A stretch of DNA of 64,000 nucleotides from Acidobacteriota bacterium (GTDB lineage Bacteria; Acidobacteriota; Holophagae; Holophagales; Holophagaceae). Location of the stretch: assembly GCA_016192145.1 (NCBI GenBank), contig JACPUT010000009.1, forward strand, positions 222,692 to 286,691, in the 5' to 3' direction. The notes beneath the pieces are model-generated. The model saw only the letters and a list, made by a program, of their open reading frames with translations, was not told the origin of the DNA and did not search any database. Positions 1 through 7,452 of the stretch are shown piece after piece; the first letter of the stretch is position 1; each line of letters opens with the position of its first letter. Position numbers and translations under genes: made by a program.

Positions 1-400
1 CGAGGTTGCCCACGTGGGCGCTGATGAAGAGGGCGCCGGTCCCCGATCGCAAGCGATCGAGGAAGGCCGCTTCCGCGGGGAATTCCACAGGCTGGCCCGA
101 AGCGTCCATCCATGCGAGGAAGCGATCCACGTAGCTCATGGCGAAGGTCCGCACGTGCCGGTAGGAGTCCCAGGGCCCCGGCCGCCGGGGCCACCCGCCC
201 CTTTCATGCAGCCTTTGCAAATACCTCCGGGAGGCGCGGCGCGCCTCGCGGCCCGTGAGAAAGAAGTAGGCGGCGATGAACTCGGTGATGAAGCGCAGGG
301 CCCAGGCGCCGAGCAGCCGGTAGGTCCACAGGGCGCAACGAAGGCCGAAGGCGGTGCCCCGCTCCTGGATCTTCGTCCAGTGGGCTTCTTCGCCGTTCAT
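1..400 (-). CDS. LpxL/HtrB-type acyltransferase, C-terminus beyond window
   Basis: Partial gene, running off the left edge; only the first ~133 residues are visible, from an ATG at 398-400. The N-terminus starts MNGEEAHWTKIQERGTAF, followed by a hydrophobic segment and a GTGALFISAHVGNL stretch. That stretch holds the start of the HX4D acyltransferase motif of the lipid A / lysophospholipid acyltransferase family. Its start overlaps the stop of the upstream glycosyltransferase (ATGA), so the two are translationally coupled. In aryl-polyene clusters a glycosyltransferase and an LpxL-like acyltransferase occur together (fused in ApeJ), so this is probably the acyltransferase half acting on the polyene lipid at the inner membrane. 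The acyl acceptor is inferred from context only. Confidence 0.8.
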   Translation of the reverse strand, partial: MNGEEAHWTKIQERGTAFGLRCALWTYRLLGAWALRFITEFIAAYFFLTGREARRASRRYLQRLHERGGWPRRPGPWDSYRHVRTFAMSYVDRFLAWMDASGQPVEFPAEAAFLDRLRSGTGALFISAHVGNL

Positions 401-1137
401 CGGGCCACCTTGCACCAGAGCAGCAGGGGCAGGCGCAGCAGCATCCCGCACACGAGCCGCGTGTGCATGCGCGTGAGGCGCAGGTTGTCGCGCAGGAGGT
501 CGAAGTGAGAGACGCCATCCTCGGGATACACGACCCGCACCGGGGCATTGATCACGGGCAGGCCCTCCCAGTGGAGGCGCACGATGGCGGCGGTGTCGAA
601 GTCCATGCGGGCGGGCAGGGGCACGCGGGTCATGAGCCGCACCATGGGCGCCAAGGGATAGAGGCGGAATCCGCAGAGGCTGTCGCCGATGTCGAAGCCG
701 AGGGTCTCCAGCCACACCCAGGCGTGGGTGAACCAGCGGCCGTAGCGGCGCGCGGGGGGGACGGGGCCCGCGTAGGCGGGCACCCCGGCGATGACGGCCG
801 TGGGATTCATGGCGCCCAGAGCGAGGAAGGGGGCCACGGCGCCTGCATCGTGCTGGCCATCGCTGTCCACTTGGAGGGCGTGGGTGAAGCCCGCGGCGTG
901 GGCGCGGCGAAAGGCCTCGCAGACGGCGGCGCCCTTGCCCTGGTTCACCTCCCAGCGGGAGAGGTGGAGGGCGGGATGGGCCGTCGCGAAGCGGGCCAGT
1001 TCCTGCCCCGTGGCCTCGTCGCTGGCGTCGTCATGCACGAACATGTCCACGCCACAGGCGAGGAGCCCCTCGAGGGTGCGGGTGAGGGCGGGGCCCGGGT
1101 TGTAGACGGGCACCACGAGGCAGGGGCGGAAGGTCAT
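397..1137 (-). CDS. family 2 glycosyltransferase, ApeJ-like half
   Basis: 246 aa. The N-terminus CLVVPVYNPGPALTRTLEGL is a GT2 (GT-A) opening. VHDDASD and the metal-binding VDSDGQHD follow, as in polyprenyl-phosphate/dolichol-phosphate mannosyltransferases. The C-terminal ~25 residues are hydrophobic (MLLRLPLLLW) and may associate with membrane. It overlaps both neighbours by 4 bp: the dehydratase upstream and the acyltransferase downstream. In aryl-polyene and flexirubin-type clusters such a GT2 is predicted to place a sugar between the polyene and its lipid anchor. GT2 fold is secure; the donor and acceptor are not deducible. Confidence 0.88.
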   Translation of the reverse strand: MTFRPCLVVPVYNPGPALTRTLEGLLACGVDMFVHDDASDEATGQELARFATAHPALHLSRWEVNQGKGAAVCEAFRRAHAAGFTHALQVDSDGQHDAGAVAPFLALGAMNPTAVIAGVPAYAGPVPPARRYGRWFTHAWVWLETLGFDIGDSLCGFRLYPLAPMVRLMTRVPLPARMDFDTAAIVRLHWEGLPVINAPVRVVYPEDGVSHFDLLRDNLRLTRMHTRLVCGMLLRLPLLLWCKVAR

Positions 1138-1481
1138 GACCGCGCAGCAAAGCGGGCGAAGCCCTTGGACTTGAGCCCGCGCTCGTCGGCGTATTCGAAG
1201 GCCAGCTCATTTCGGGCGGCATCCCAGGCGAGGCTTAAGGTGATGGTTTCGCCGGGGGTGATGGTGGATTGGAATTTCAAATGTTCCAGGCCTTGAAACG
1301 CGGCGAAGGGGCCGAAGGCCGCTTCGCCGAGCCGCAGGGCCCACTCCACCTGCACCACGCCTGGGAGGATGGGATCCCCGGGAAAGTGGCCCCGGTAGGC
1401 GGGGTGCTCCGCCTCCATGCGGAAAGTGAAGGTCCCGGCCCGCTCAGGGTGCGCCTGGAGGGAGCTGGGATAGGGCGTCAT
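1134..1481 (-). CDS. hotdog-fold 3-hydroxyacyl-ACP dehydratase, ApeI/FabZ-like
   Basis: 115 aa, about the size of ApeI and shorter than FabZ (~145-150 aa). The key motif HFPGDPILPGVVQVEWAL is the FabZ/FabA HFPxxPxxPG signature, with His at the usual catalytic position. It would remove water from 3-hydroxyacyl chains carried on one of the two ACPs encoded just upstream. Its stop overlaps the glycosyltransferase start and it follows the first ACP by only 6 bp, so it belongs to the same polycistronic unit. Small ApeI-type dehydratases form heterodimers with a second dehydratase in characterised aryl-polyene systems; no partner is visible here and it may lie left of the window. Confidence 0.85.
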   Translation of the reverse strand: MTPYPSSLQAHPERAGTFTFRMEAEHPAYRGHFPGDPILPGVVQVEWALRLGEAAFGPFAAFQGLEHLKFQSTITPGETITLSLAWDAARNELAFEYADERGLKSKGFARFAARS

Positions 1482-1487
1482 GGGGCC

Positions 1488-1739
1488 TCAGGCCTGCAGC
1501 ATGGCGTGGACGGTCTTCACCACGTCGCCCACGGTGCGCACGTCCTTGAAGTCCTGGGCCTTCACCCGCTTGCCGGTGATCTCCTGCAGCTGGATGGCGA
1601 GCTCCACGGCGTCGATGCTATCGAGGTCGAGGTCCGTGAAGAGGTGGGCCTCCAGGGTCACGCGGGCCGGATCCAGGCGGAAGGAATCGGCCAGCACTTC
1701 GCGGAGCTTCTGGTGGATTTCCTCGGGGGTCAGGGACAT
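1488..1739 (-). CDS. acyl carrier protein (first of two)
   Basis: 83 aa, normal ACP length. The motif DLDLDSIDAVELA carries the phosphopantetheine attachment serine (Ser41), followed by the acidic helix II typical of ACPs. It tethers the growing chain for the cluster ketosynthase and dehydratase. It lies between the second ACP gene (8 bp upstream) and the dehydratase. The pair corresponds well to ApeE/ApeF of aryl-polyene clusters. Which ACP carries starter and which carries elongating intermediates cannot be told from sequence. Confidence 0.93.
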   Translation of the reverse strand: MSLTPEEIHQKLREVLADSFRLDPARVTLEAHLFTDLDLDSIDAVELAIQLQEITGKRVKAQDFKDVRTVGDVVKTVHAMLQA

Positions 1740-1747
1740 GGCGGGCT

Positions 1748-2023
1748 CTAGGATACGGCCGGGCGACGGCTGGAGACGAAGGCGGCCAGGGTGGCCGGGG
1801 TGCGGAAGTGGTGGGCGAAGCCGGAGGTCTCCGACTCCTCCAGCCGCAGCTTGTAGGTCTTCTTCAGGGCGATGCCCAGCTCGAAGGCATCGATGGAATC
1901 CAGGCCCAGCCCCTCGGCGAAGAGGGCCTCGTCATCCCCGATGTCCTCGGGGCGCGTGTCCTCCAGATCCAGCGTCTTCACGATGAAGCGCTTCATCTCG
2001 AGGGGGGTGATGATTGGATCCAT
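1748..2023 (-). CDS. acyl carrier protein (second of two)
   Basis: 91 aa from the ATG at 2021-2023 (MDPIITPLEMKRFIV). An upstream in-frame ATG would add nine residues with no ACP similarity. The phosphopantetheine site is GLGLDSIDAFELG (Ser43). It resembles the ACP subfamily of O-antigen/aryl-polyene systems, with a charged C-terminal helix and a basic tail. Oddly, it lies inside the 3' end of the acyltransferase gene: the first 92 bp of this ACP gene are also the last 92 bp of that reading frame. A true overlap or a frameshift in the acyltransferase are both possible. Confidence 0.9.
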   Translation of the reverse strand: MDPIITPLEMKRFIVKTLDLEDTRPEDIGDDEALFAEGLGLDSIDAFELGIALKKTYKLRLEESETSGFAHHFRTPATLAAFVSSRRPAVS

Positions 2024-2771
2024 AGACTTCCTGGTTGAACAGATCTTCAAGCCACTCCGTGAGGGCCCGGGCGGCCTGGGGAGCGGGGAGGGCCGGATCC
2101 GCCGGGGGCGGGGCGACGGAATGCAGGGCCCGGATTCGATATTCGCATGGATGCTCGGGCATGTGATACCAGCGGTGGCCCTTGGCCAGCAGGGGCGGGT
2201 CGCAGGTGACGACGAGGGGCAGGATGGGGGCCCCGGAGCGCAGGAGCAGGTGGGCGGCGCCCCGTTGAAAGCGGTAAGGACTGCCGGGGAGCGTGCGGGT
2301 GCCCTCCGGGAAGAGGACGAGGGTCTCGCCCCGGGCCTGGGCCTTGGCGCCCCGATTCAGCACCCAATCGGGATCCAGGGCCGGGATGTAGCCCGCGGCC
2401 CGCACGGCCCAGCCGAAGAGGGGGTTGTTCCAGATGGCCGGTTTCACGACGCAGGTGAGCTGCTCGATGGAACCAAGCATCATCACCACGTCCAGGTAGC
2501 CGGGGTGGGTGGCCAGGATCACGTGGCCATCCATCTCAGCCCGGGGGGGCATGGATTCCAGGGTTAGGGTGTAGATCCCCGCCCATTGGAGGAAGCGCAC
2601 CAGCCTCTGGAAGTAGAAGAAGAAGCAGGCCCGGGCCCGGCGCTGGAGGGCCGACTTGCCACCGGGCAGGAGGCGCATGACGGGGATCGCGAGCAGGGAG
2701 AAGGTGGCGCCCAGGACCCCGAGGGATCCGAAGCCGATGCCGCTGGCGATGATCTTCAGGAAGCGTTTCAA
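1932..2771 (-). CDS. 1-acylglycerol-3-phosphate-type acyltransferase, ApeD-like
   Basis: 279 aa if it starts at the TTG at 2769-2771, which overlaps the ketosynthase stop (TTGA) and gives MKRFLKIIASGIG. An ATG at 2819 would also work but would run 49 bp into the ketosynthase gene. A membrane anchor near the N-terminus is followed by the PlsC-family motifs THPGYLD (HX4D) and FPEGTRT (acyl-phosphate binding). It is likely an inner-membrane acyltransferase moving the polyene or a fatty acyl group, as proposed for ApeD. The last ~30 residues (after LEDLFNQEVYGSNH) are read from DNA that also encodes the second ACP and look like low-complexity read-through. The true C-terminus may therefore be shorter. 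Confidence 0.85.
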   Translation of the reverse strand: MKRFLKIIASGIGFGSLGVLGATFSLLAIPVMRLLPGGKSALQRRARACFFFYFQRLVRFLQWAGIYTLTLESMPPRAEMDGHVILATHPGYLDVVMMLGSIEQLTCVVKPAIWNNPLFGWAVRAAGYIPALDPDWVLNRGAKAQARGETLVLFPEGTRTLPGSPYRFQRGAAHLLLRSGAPILPLVVTCDPPLLAKGHRWYHMPEHPCEYRIRALHSVAPPPADPALPAPQAARALTEWLEDLFNQEVYGSNHHPPRDEALHREDAGSGGHAPRGHRG

Positions 2772-3484
2772 AGGGCCTGCTCCCAGGCCCAGTGCCAGGT
2801 AGCGGCGGGTCCGCCCCAATCCCCCATGCCTCCGGCGAGGGCGCCCAGGGCGTGGAGGGATTGAGGCTCGGGGGAGGTGGGCGCCCCGCCACCGGGGCTG
2901 CGCCGGAGCTGGAGCCTGTTCGAAGCCGGAGCGCCGATGAGGAAGGCCACCGCGTGGAGGGGCGCGGGGTCCGCTTCAAATGGAGCCATGAGTTCGGGCA
3001 ACCGATCGTCGCCATAGACGAAGAGAACGGGTTCGCCGGTGGCCCGATGCTGGGCGAGGGTTTCCAGCAGGGCCATGCCGAAGGTTTCGGGCCCGGCCGC
3101 CAATGCGGTGATGGGGCTCCGGTCCTGGGTGGCGATGGACCAGATGCCCGCGGCGGCGTTGTGCACGTTCATGGAGAACTGGGCGGGCGAAGCGTCCTGG
3201 CCCTGGGCGATGTCCGCCAGGATGGGCAGGGCCCGGCCGGGGTCCCCATGGCGGGAGGCGAAGACGGCGCGGAGTGGCCCGGCGTCGAGGGTCACGCGGC
3301 CGGCCACGTGCAGCAGGCCCTTGCCCAGGGGGCTCAGCCGGCGCCGGAGGAGCGGCTCCACCCGGCTCAGCTCGGGGGGACCCACCGCCAAGTCCACCCA
3401 TGCGGGCAGGGGGCTCAACGGCAGCGGCTCGGGAGACCAGAGGGCCGCCCGTTGGATGGGAAGGGTGAAGGTGGGCTGGGCCAT
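2768..3484 (-). CDS. beta-ketoacyl synthase-like chain-length factor, ApeC-like
   Basis: 238 aa, about half a normal ketosynthase. It matches the short ketoacyl-synthase family (Ketoacyl-synt_2 type) represented by ApeC. Visible features are the FSMNVHNAAAGIWSIAT region, equivalent to the KS nucleophile strand but without an obvious active-site Cys, and a central SPITALAAG stretch. In aryl-polyene synthesis ApeC pairs with the full ketosynthase ApeO as an inactive partner. The lack of a clear catalytic Cys fits a chain-length-factor role. It heads the visible part of the operon, 36 bp after the YajG-like gene; no ketosynthase partner is present in the window. Confidence 0.8.
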   Translation of the reverse strand: MAQPTFTLPIQRAALWSPEPLPLSPLPAWVDLAVGPPELSRVEPLLRRRLSPLGKGLLHVAGRVTLDAGPLRAVFASRHGDPGRALPILADIAQGQDASPAQFSMNVHNAAAGIWSIATQDRSPITALAAGPETFGMALLETLAQHRATGEPVLFVYGDDRLPELMAPFEADPAPLHAVAFLIGAPASNRLQLRRSPGGGAPTSPEPQSLHALGALAGGMGDWGGPAATWHWAWEQAL

Positions 3485-3520
3485 GGAGGGGTCGGGCGGG
3501 GTGCGGTGGCCCCGGCGGAA

Positions 3521-4123
3521 TTAGGGGGCGGGGGGTTTGCCCGACAGGGCCTTCAGGAACGACTCGCTCTTCAGCCCGTTGGCGACCGCCTGGATGAGGC
3601 TGTCGCACAGGGCCTCGTGGTAGTTCTCCAGCTTGTAGGAGCGGCCCCAACGGGTGGCCGACCCCAGGAGGGTGCCCCGCCACAGTTCCTGACCCCTGGC
3701 GTGGATCGCCACTCGGAGGCTCACCTCCCCGAGGTAGGTGTTCCGCTCGGTCACCTTGAAATTGAGCACTTCGGCCGTGACGGTGACCGTGGCTCCTTCC
3801 ACGGTGTCGGTGAGGGGGAGGCCAGCGCTCCTCAAAAGCATCCGGGTGCGTTCGGTTAGGAAGGCCGCGGCGTCGTCCCGGGTGGTGACCAGCTTCCCTG
3901 TGGTTCCCTCGAGATTCTCCCCCACGAGGGACTTGTCCTTGCGCAGGTCCGTGAAGGGCAGGACGGCGATTCGCACACCGTCGAAGGGCAGGAGGTTGAT
4001 CGCGCCTACGGACTCGGCGAGCTGTTGGGTCGGCTTCCAGGCGAGGGGGGCGTTGACCATGGGACTGTCCACGGCGTCGAGGCCCGGGAGGAGGAGCACG
4101 GCAAGGCAGGCGGCACGTAGCAT
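3521..4123 (-). CDS. secreted YajG-like protein
   Basis: 200 aa from the ATG at 4121-4123, chosen because MLRAACLAVLLLPGLDAVDS is a signal peptide directly behind it. The upstream ATG at 4162 would bury it. The mature part has VRIAVLPFTDLRKDKSLVGEN, then TTRDDAAAFLTERTRMLLRSAG and TVTVTAEVLNFKV, an alpha/beta pattern like YajG-type periplasmic proteins. No lipobox Cys is seen. It lies 36 bp before the aryl-polyene-like genes on the same strand, so it could be read with them, but its role is unknown. Family assignment is tentative. Confidence 0.65.
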   Translation of the reverse strand: MLRAACLAVLLLPGLDAVDSPMVNAPLAWKPTQQLAESVGAINLLPFDGVRIAVLPFTDLRKDKSLVGENLEGTTGKLVTTRDDAAAFLTERTRMLLRSAGLPLTDTVEGATVTVTAEVLNFKVTERNTYLGEVSLRVAIHARGQELWRGTLLGSATRWGRSYKLENYHEALCDSLIQAVANGLKSESFLKALSGKPPAP

Positions 4124-4201
4124 GGAAGGCTCCAGTGGCAGGGCGAACACCGAGATCCCCAAGATACTCCAGGTGGGTGAAAGGTCTGGTTAATCCGGGA
4201 C

Positions 4202-4672
4202 TCAGGATTTCGAATCGGTGCCCGATTTCATCCGCACGGCGTCCTCGGGCAGCTTCTCCCCGCCCACCACGTGGAAGTGCAGGTGGAAGACGCTTTGGTG
4301 CGCATCCTGGCCGGAGTTGGCGATGACCCGGAAGCCCTTGTCGAGGATGCCGTTGTCCTTGGCGACCCGGACGCAGGTGGTGAGCAGGGCGGCCCGGGTG
4401 GCCTCGGGGAGCTGCTCCAGCTCCTGGAGGCTGTTCACGTGCTGCTTGGGGATCACGAGGAGGTGCACCTTGGCCCTCGGCCGGATATCCCAGAAGGCGA
4501 GCACGTGGTCATCTTCGAAGACCTTTTTCCCCGGGGCCACGCCCGCCACGATCTTGCAGAAGATGCAGCTGTGGTTGGCCTGGGGGTGCCAGTGGGCTTC
4601 GGGAACCGGGGCGGGGGTAGGCGCCGGAGCGGGAGCGGCCTGGAGCAGGAAGGCGAGGGCAAGGGTGAGCAT
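4202..4672 (-). CDS. HIT-family protein with signal-like leader
   Basis: 156 aa. The body is a Hint-type histidine-triad nucleotide hydrolase: CIFCKIVAG at the start, DIRPRAKVHLLVIPKQH, and the HIT motif HLHFHVVGG near the C-terminus. Such enzymes split nucleoside phosphoramidates or adenylates. Unusually, ~35 residues precede CIFCKI, beginning MLTLALAFLLQAAPA and then Pro/Ala repeats, like a signal peptide plus linker. No alternative ATG, GTG or TTG exists between the leader and the domain, so the leader is genuine. Export to the periplasm is inferred; normal HIT proteins are cytoplasmic. Hairpin 4690-4724 separates it from the transaldolase gene upstream. Confidence 0.88.
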   Translation of the reverse strand: MLTLALAFLLQAAPAPAPTPAPVPEAHWHPQANHSCIFCKIVAGVAPGKKVFEDDHVLAFWDIRPRAKVHLLVIPKQHVNSLQELEQLPEATRAALLTTCVRVAKDNGILDKGFRVIANSGQDAHQSVFHLHFHVVGGEKLPEDAVRMKSGTDSKS

Positions 4673-4689
4673 GGACCCACCCTACCGCC

Positions 4690-4724
4690 GAACCGCCCCG
4701 GCCTTGAAGGGGTCGGGGCGGTTC
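4690..4724 (-). terminator. strong hairpin after transaldolase gene
   Basis: A 14-bp stem (4690-4703 with 4711-4724, one G-U pair) and a 7-nt loop lie between the transaldolase stop and the HIT start. No clear T-run follows on the minus strand, so it may be a rho-independent terminator of weak type or an attenuating/processing hairpin. Confidence 0.55.
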
Positions 4725-4758
4725 AGGGCAACTTACTTGAGGTCTACGCGGTGAGTGC

Positions 4759-5406
4759 TCAGCGGCCGCTCTTTTTCCAATCGGAGAGGAAGCCCTCGAT
4801 GCCCTTGTCCGTGAGGGGGTGCTTGAGCATCTGGTCGAAGACCTTGGTGGGGATGGTGGCCACGTGGGCGCCGGCGAGGGCGGCGTCGGTGACGTGGCGG
4901 GGGCCGCGGATGGAGGCGGCGAGGACGAAGGTCTCCAGGCCGTAGTTCTCGAAGATCGAGACCAGTTCGCGGATGAGGAGCATGCCGTCGAGGTTGATAT
5001 CGTCCAGGCGGCCCACGAAGGGGCTCACGTAGGTGGCGCCCGCCTTGGCGGCCATCAGCCCCTGGGTGGCGGAGAAGCACAGCGTCACGTTGGTCTTGAT
5101 GCCCTCGGCCTTGAAGGCCTTGGTGGCCTTGAGGCCCTCGGCCGTGAGGGGCACCTTCACGACGACGTTCTTGTGGATCTTGGCGAGTTTGCGGCCCTCC
5201 TCGATCATGCCGGGGGCCTCCAGGCTGATGACCTCGGCGCTGATGGGGCCGTCCACGATGCCGCAGATCTCCTCGATGATCGCCTCGAAAGGCTTGCCCG
5301 TCTCCTTGGCCACGAGGCTGGGGTTGGTGGTCACACCATCCAGCACGCCGTAGGCGTTGATCTTCTTGATCTCGTCAATGTTGGCGGTATCGATGAAAAA
5401 TCGCAT
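4759..5406 (-). CDS. transaldolase / fructose-6-phosphate aldolase (TalC family)
   Basis: 215 aa from the ATG at 5404-5406 ([17 protein letters not shown]), the canonical start of the short transaldolase subfamily; upstream in-frame sequence is unrelated. VTTNPSLVA is the family signature, and the Schiff-base lysine sits in [18 protein letters not shown] and [15 protein letters not shown] complete the fold. It interconverts sugar phosphates of the non-oxidative pentose phosphate pathway (or acts as F6P aldolase; the two cannot be separated by eye). The gene is transcribed away from thyX; only 67 bp separate the two starts, so the promoters must overlap. Confidence 0.93.
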   Translation of the reverse strand: MRFFIDTANIDEIKKINAYGVLDGVTTNPSLVAKETGKPFEAIIEEICGIVDGPISAEVISLEAPGMIEEGRKLAKIHKNVVVKVPLTAEGLKATKAFKAEGIKTNVTLCFSATQGLMAAKAGATYVSPFVGRLDDINLDGMLLIRELVSIFENYGLETFVLAASIRGPRHVTDAALAGAHVATIPTKVFDQMLKHPLTDKGIEGFLSDWKKSGR

Positions 5407-5473
5407 GCGAGGCTCCTCATTCCAGCCCTTCCATTCTCCCAGGGGGAGGGGGAAGCTGGAAGCAGGAGTTCCC

Positions 5474-6172
5474 ATGGCCCCCCTTTCCGAGCTTTCCATC
5501 ACCGAGATCCCCGTGCTCGACAAGGGCTTCGTCAAGCTCGTGGACCACATGGGTTCCGACCTCTCGGTCGTGAATGCCGCCCGCGTCTCCTTCGGGAAGC
5601 GCAAGGAGGCCTTCGACGAAGGTGACGCCAAACTCATCCGATACCTGGCGAAGCACGAGCACACGTCGCCGTTCCGGCACACGGCGCTCACGCTGCACGT
5701 GAAGGCCCCCATCTTCGTGTTCCGGCAGTGGATGAAGCACCGCATCGGCTCGGAGTTCAACGAGATCAGCGGCCGTTACGTGGTGTTCCCCGACGATGAG
5801 TTCTACGTGCCCGAGGTGTTCCGCCAGCAGTCCAAGGACAACAAGCAGGGCAGCTTCGGCGAGATCGCGGAGGAACACAAGGGCCCCGCCGCGGCCGCCT
5901 TCCTGCAGGCCTGCAAGGACAGCGTGAGGCAGTACAAGGCCCTGCTGGACATGGGTGTCTGCAAGGAACAAGCGCGCTGCGTGCTGCCCGTGGGGCTCTA
6001 CTCCGAGGTGTACTGGACCGTGAGCCTCCAGGCCGCCGCCCACTTCATTCGCCTACGCACGGAGGGCCATGCCCAATGGGAGATCCAGCAGTACGCCCAC
6101 GCCGTGGCCAAGGTGGTGGAGCAGGTGTACCCCGTGAGTCTGAAGGCGCTGCTGGAATCGGAAATCGGGTAG
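5474..6172 (+). CDS. thyX: flavin-dependent thymidylate synthase
   Basis: 232 aa from the ATG at 5474; the in-frame ORF extends upstream without similarity. It makes dTMP from dUMP using FAD, NADPH and methylene-tetrahydrofolate. The ThyX region reads [19 protein letters not shown]. Compared with the usual RHRxxSxNExSxRY signature, the first Arg is Lys and there is one extra residue. [24 protein letters not shown] near the C-terminus is the second typical block. No thyA was seen in the window. The gene is divergent from the transaldolase and 77 bp before a PLP enzyme on the same strand. Confidence 0.95.
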   Translation: MAPLSELSITEIPVLDKGFVKLVDHMGSDLSVVNAARVSFGKRKEAFDEGDAKLIRYLAKHEHTSPFRHTALTLHVKAPIFVFRQWMKHRIGSEFNEISGRYVVFPDDEFYVPEVFRQQSKDNKQGSFGEIAEEHKGPAAAAFLQACKDSVRQYKALLDMGVCKEQARCVLPVGLYSEVYWTVSLQAAAHFIRLRTEGHAQWEIQQYAHAVAKVVEQVYPVSLKALLESEIG

Positions 6173-6249
6173 GGCTCAGCCCTACGGGGGATCCGGGCGC
6201 TGCCGATGCAGTGACTGGGGCTCCTCAGGGCCCTCCGAGCCATCCCACC

Positions 6250-7452
6250 ATGCCCCACCAACCCCTCAATCCCGCCCTCTTCAGCCTGGATCCCGAGCAT
6301 CTGTGGCTGATGCACTGCTCGGAAGGGCCCATGCCCCGTTCCGCGCTGAGGGCTTGCCGCGCCTTCCTCTACAAGGAACTGCAGCCCTGGGATCTGAAGT
6401 GGAAGGAGGATTTCGTCGGCCTTCCGGAGCGTTGCAAGGCGAAGGCGGCGGGCACCCTGGGCGCCTCCCCCGGGGACATCAGCCTCACGGCCACCACCAG
6501 CTCGGGCCTGCAGGTGGTGGCCCAGGGCTTTCCCTGGAGGCATGGGGACGAGGTGCTGGCGCCCCTGGGCGAATTCCCCTCGAATGCCTGGCCCTGGCTC
6601 GCGCTGCGGGATCGCGGCGTGACCTTTCGCGAGGTGCCGCTTTGGGAGGGGCACCTCGCGGGCTCCCGGGCCCTGGAGAGCGCCCCCCCGCCGGCGGATG
6701 CCGATCCCGAGGCCCGCATTCTGGCGGCCCTGCGGCCGGAGACGCGACTGCTCACGGTGTCCTGGGTGCGCTTCCAGGATGGGCTTCGCCTGGACCTGCG
6801 CCGGTTGGCGGAGGGTTGCCGCGCCCGGGGCGTGCCCCTCGTGGTGGATGGCATCCAGGGCTGCGGCACCCACCTGCCGGAACTGGAGGGTGTGGCGGCC
6901 TTCGCCACCGGGGGCCACAAGGGCCTGCTCTCCCCCCAGGGCCTGGGCTTCCTCTGGACGGATCCGGCCTTCCGGGCGCGCCTCCTGCCCTCGGGCACCT
7001 GGCTCTCCGTGGAGCAGGGCACGGACTTCAGCCGCCCCAGCACCGACTTCGACCGACCCTTCCTGGAGGATGGCCGTCGCCTGGAGCCGGGCAGCCCCTC
7101 CCTCCTCCTGGCCGCCACCCTTGAGGCCTCCCTGGGCGAGCTGCTCGCGGCGGGGATCCCCCGCATCCAGGCCCACGTGGAGCACTTGCAGCGGGCCCTG
7201 CTGCGCCTGCTCTCCCACGGCCCCTGGGCCTCGGAGGCGGCCCGCCTTCAGGCCCTGCTTGAGGCCGGCCGCCTGGGACCCTTCCTGGCCTTCCACCAGG
7301 GGGAGCGGGATCTCACGGCGCTGCTCCAGCGGGGGATGCGGCAGGGGATCTATAGCTCGGCCCGGGAGGGCTACCTGCGCATCGCCTTCCACGGGTGGCA
7401 CGCGGAGGGTGACCTCAAGCGCATCGCGGGCTGGATGAACGCCCTCACCTGA
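6250..7452 (+). CDS. class V aminotransferase-fold PLP enzyme, kynureninase/cysteine desulfurase-like
   Basis: 400 aa from the ATG at 6250. The fold-type I class V pattern is clear: TATTSSGLQVVAQGF (phosphate-binding region), VDGIQGCGTHLPEL (Asp for the pyridine N), and the PLP lysine in TGGHKGLLSPQGLGFLW. The absence of a Cys-loop typical of IscS argues against a housekeeping desulfurase. It resembles the broad kynureninase / isopenicillin N epimerase group, and the substrate is unknown. Its 3' end overlaps by 8 bp, tail to tail, with the DUF5916 gene. Confidence 0.85.
   Translation: MPHQPLNPALFSLDPEHLWLMHCSEGPMPRSALRACRAFLYKELQPWDLKWKEDFVGLPERCKAKAAGTLGASPGDISLTATTSSGLQVVAQGFPWRHGDEVLAPLGEFPSNAWPWLALRDRGVTFREVPLWEGHLAGSRALESAPPPADADPEARILAALRPETRLLTVSWVRFQDGLRLDLRRLAEGCRARGVPLVVDGIQGCGTHLPELEGVAAFATGGHKGLLSPQGLGFLWTDPAFRARLLPSGTWLSVEQGTDFSRPSTDFDRPFLEDGRRLEPGSPSLLLAATLEASLGELLAAGIPRIQAHVEHLQRALLRLLSHGPWASEAARLQALLEAGRLGPFLAFHQGERDLTALLQRGMRQGIYSSAREGYLRIAFHGWHAEGDLKRIAGWMNALT

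Noticed and set aside
3521..4123. Lipoprotein call for the YajG-like gene
   Set aside because: The signal peptide has a Cys at position 5 but no lipobox Cys at the cleavage region, so a soluble or otherwise anchored protein is more likely.
5474..6172. ThyX signature variant (Lys for Arg, one extra residue) as a novel enzyme
   Set aside because: Such variants are known in ThyX subfamilies and the remaining motifs are intact; I report it only as a description.
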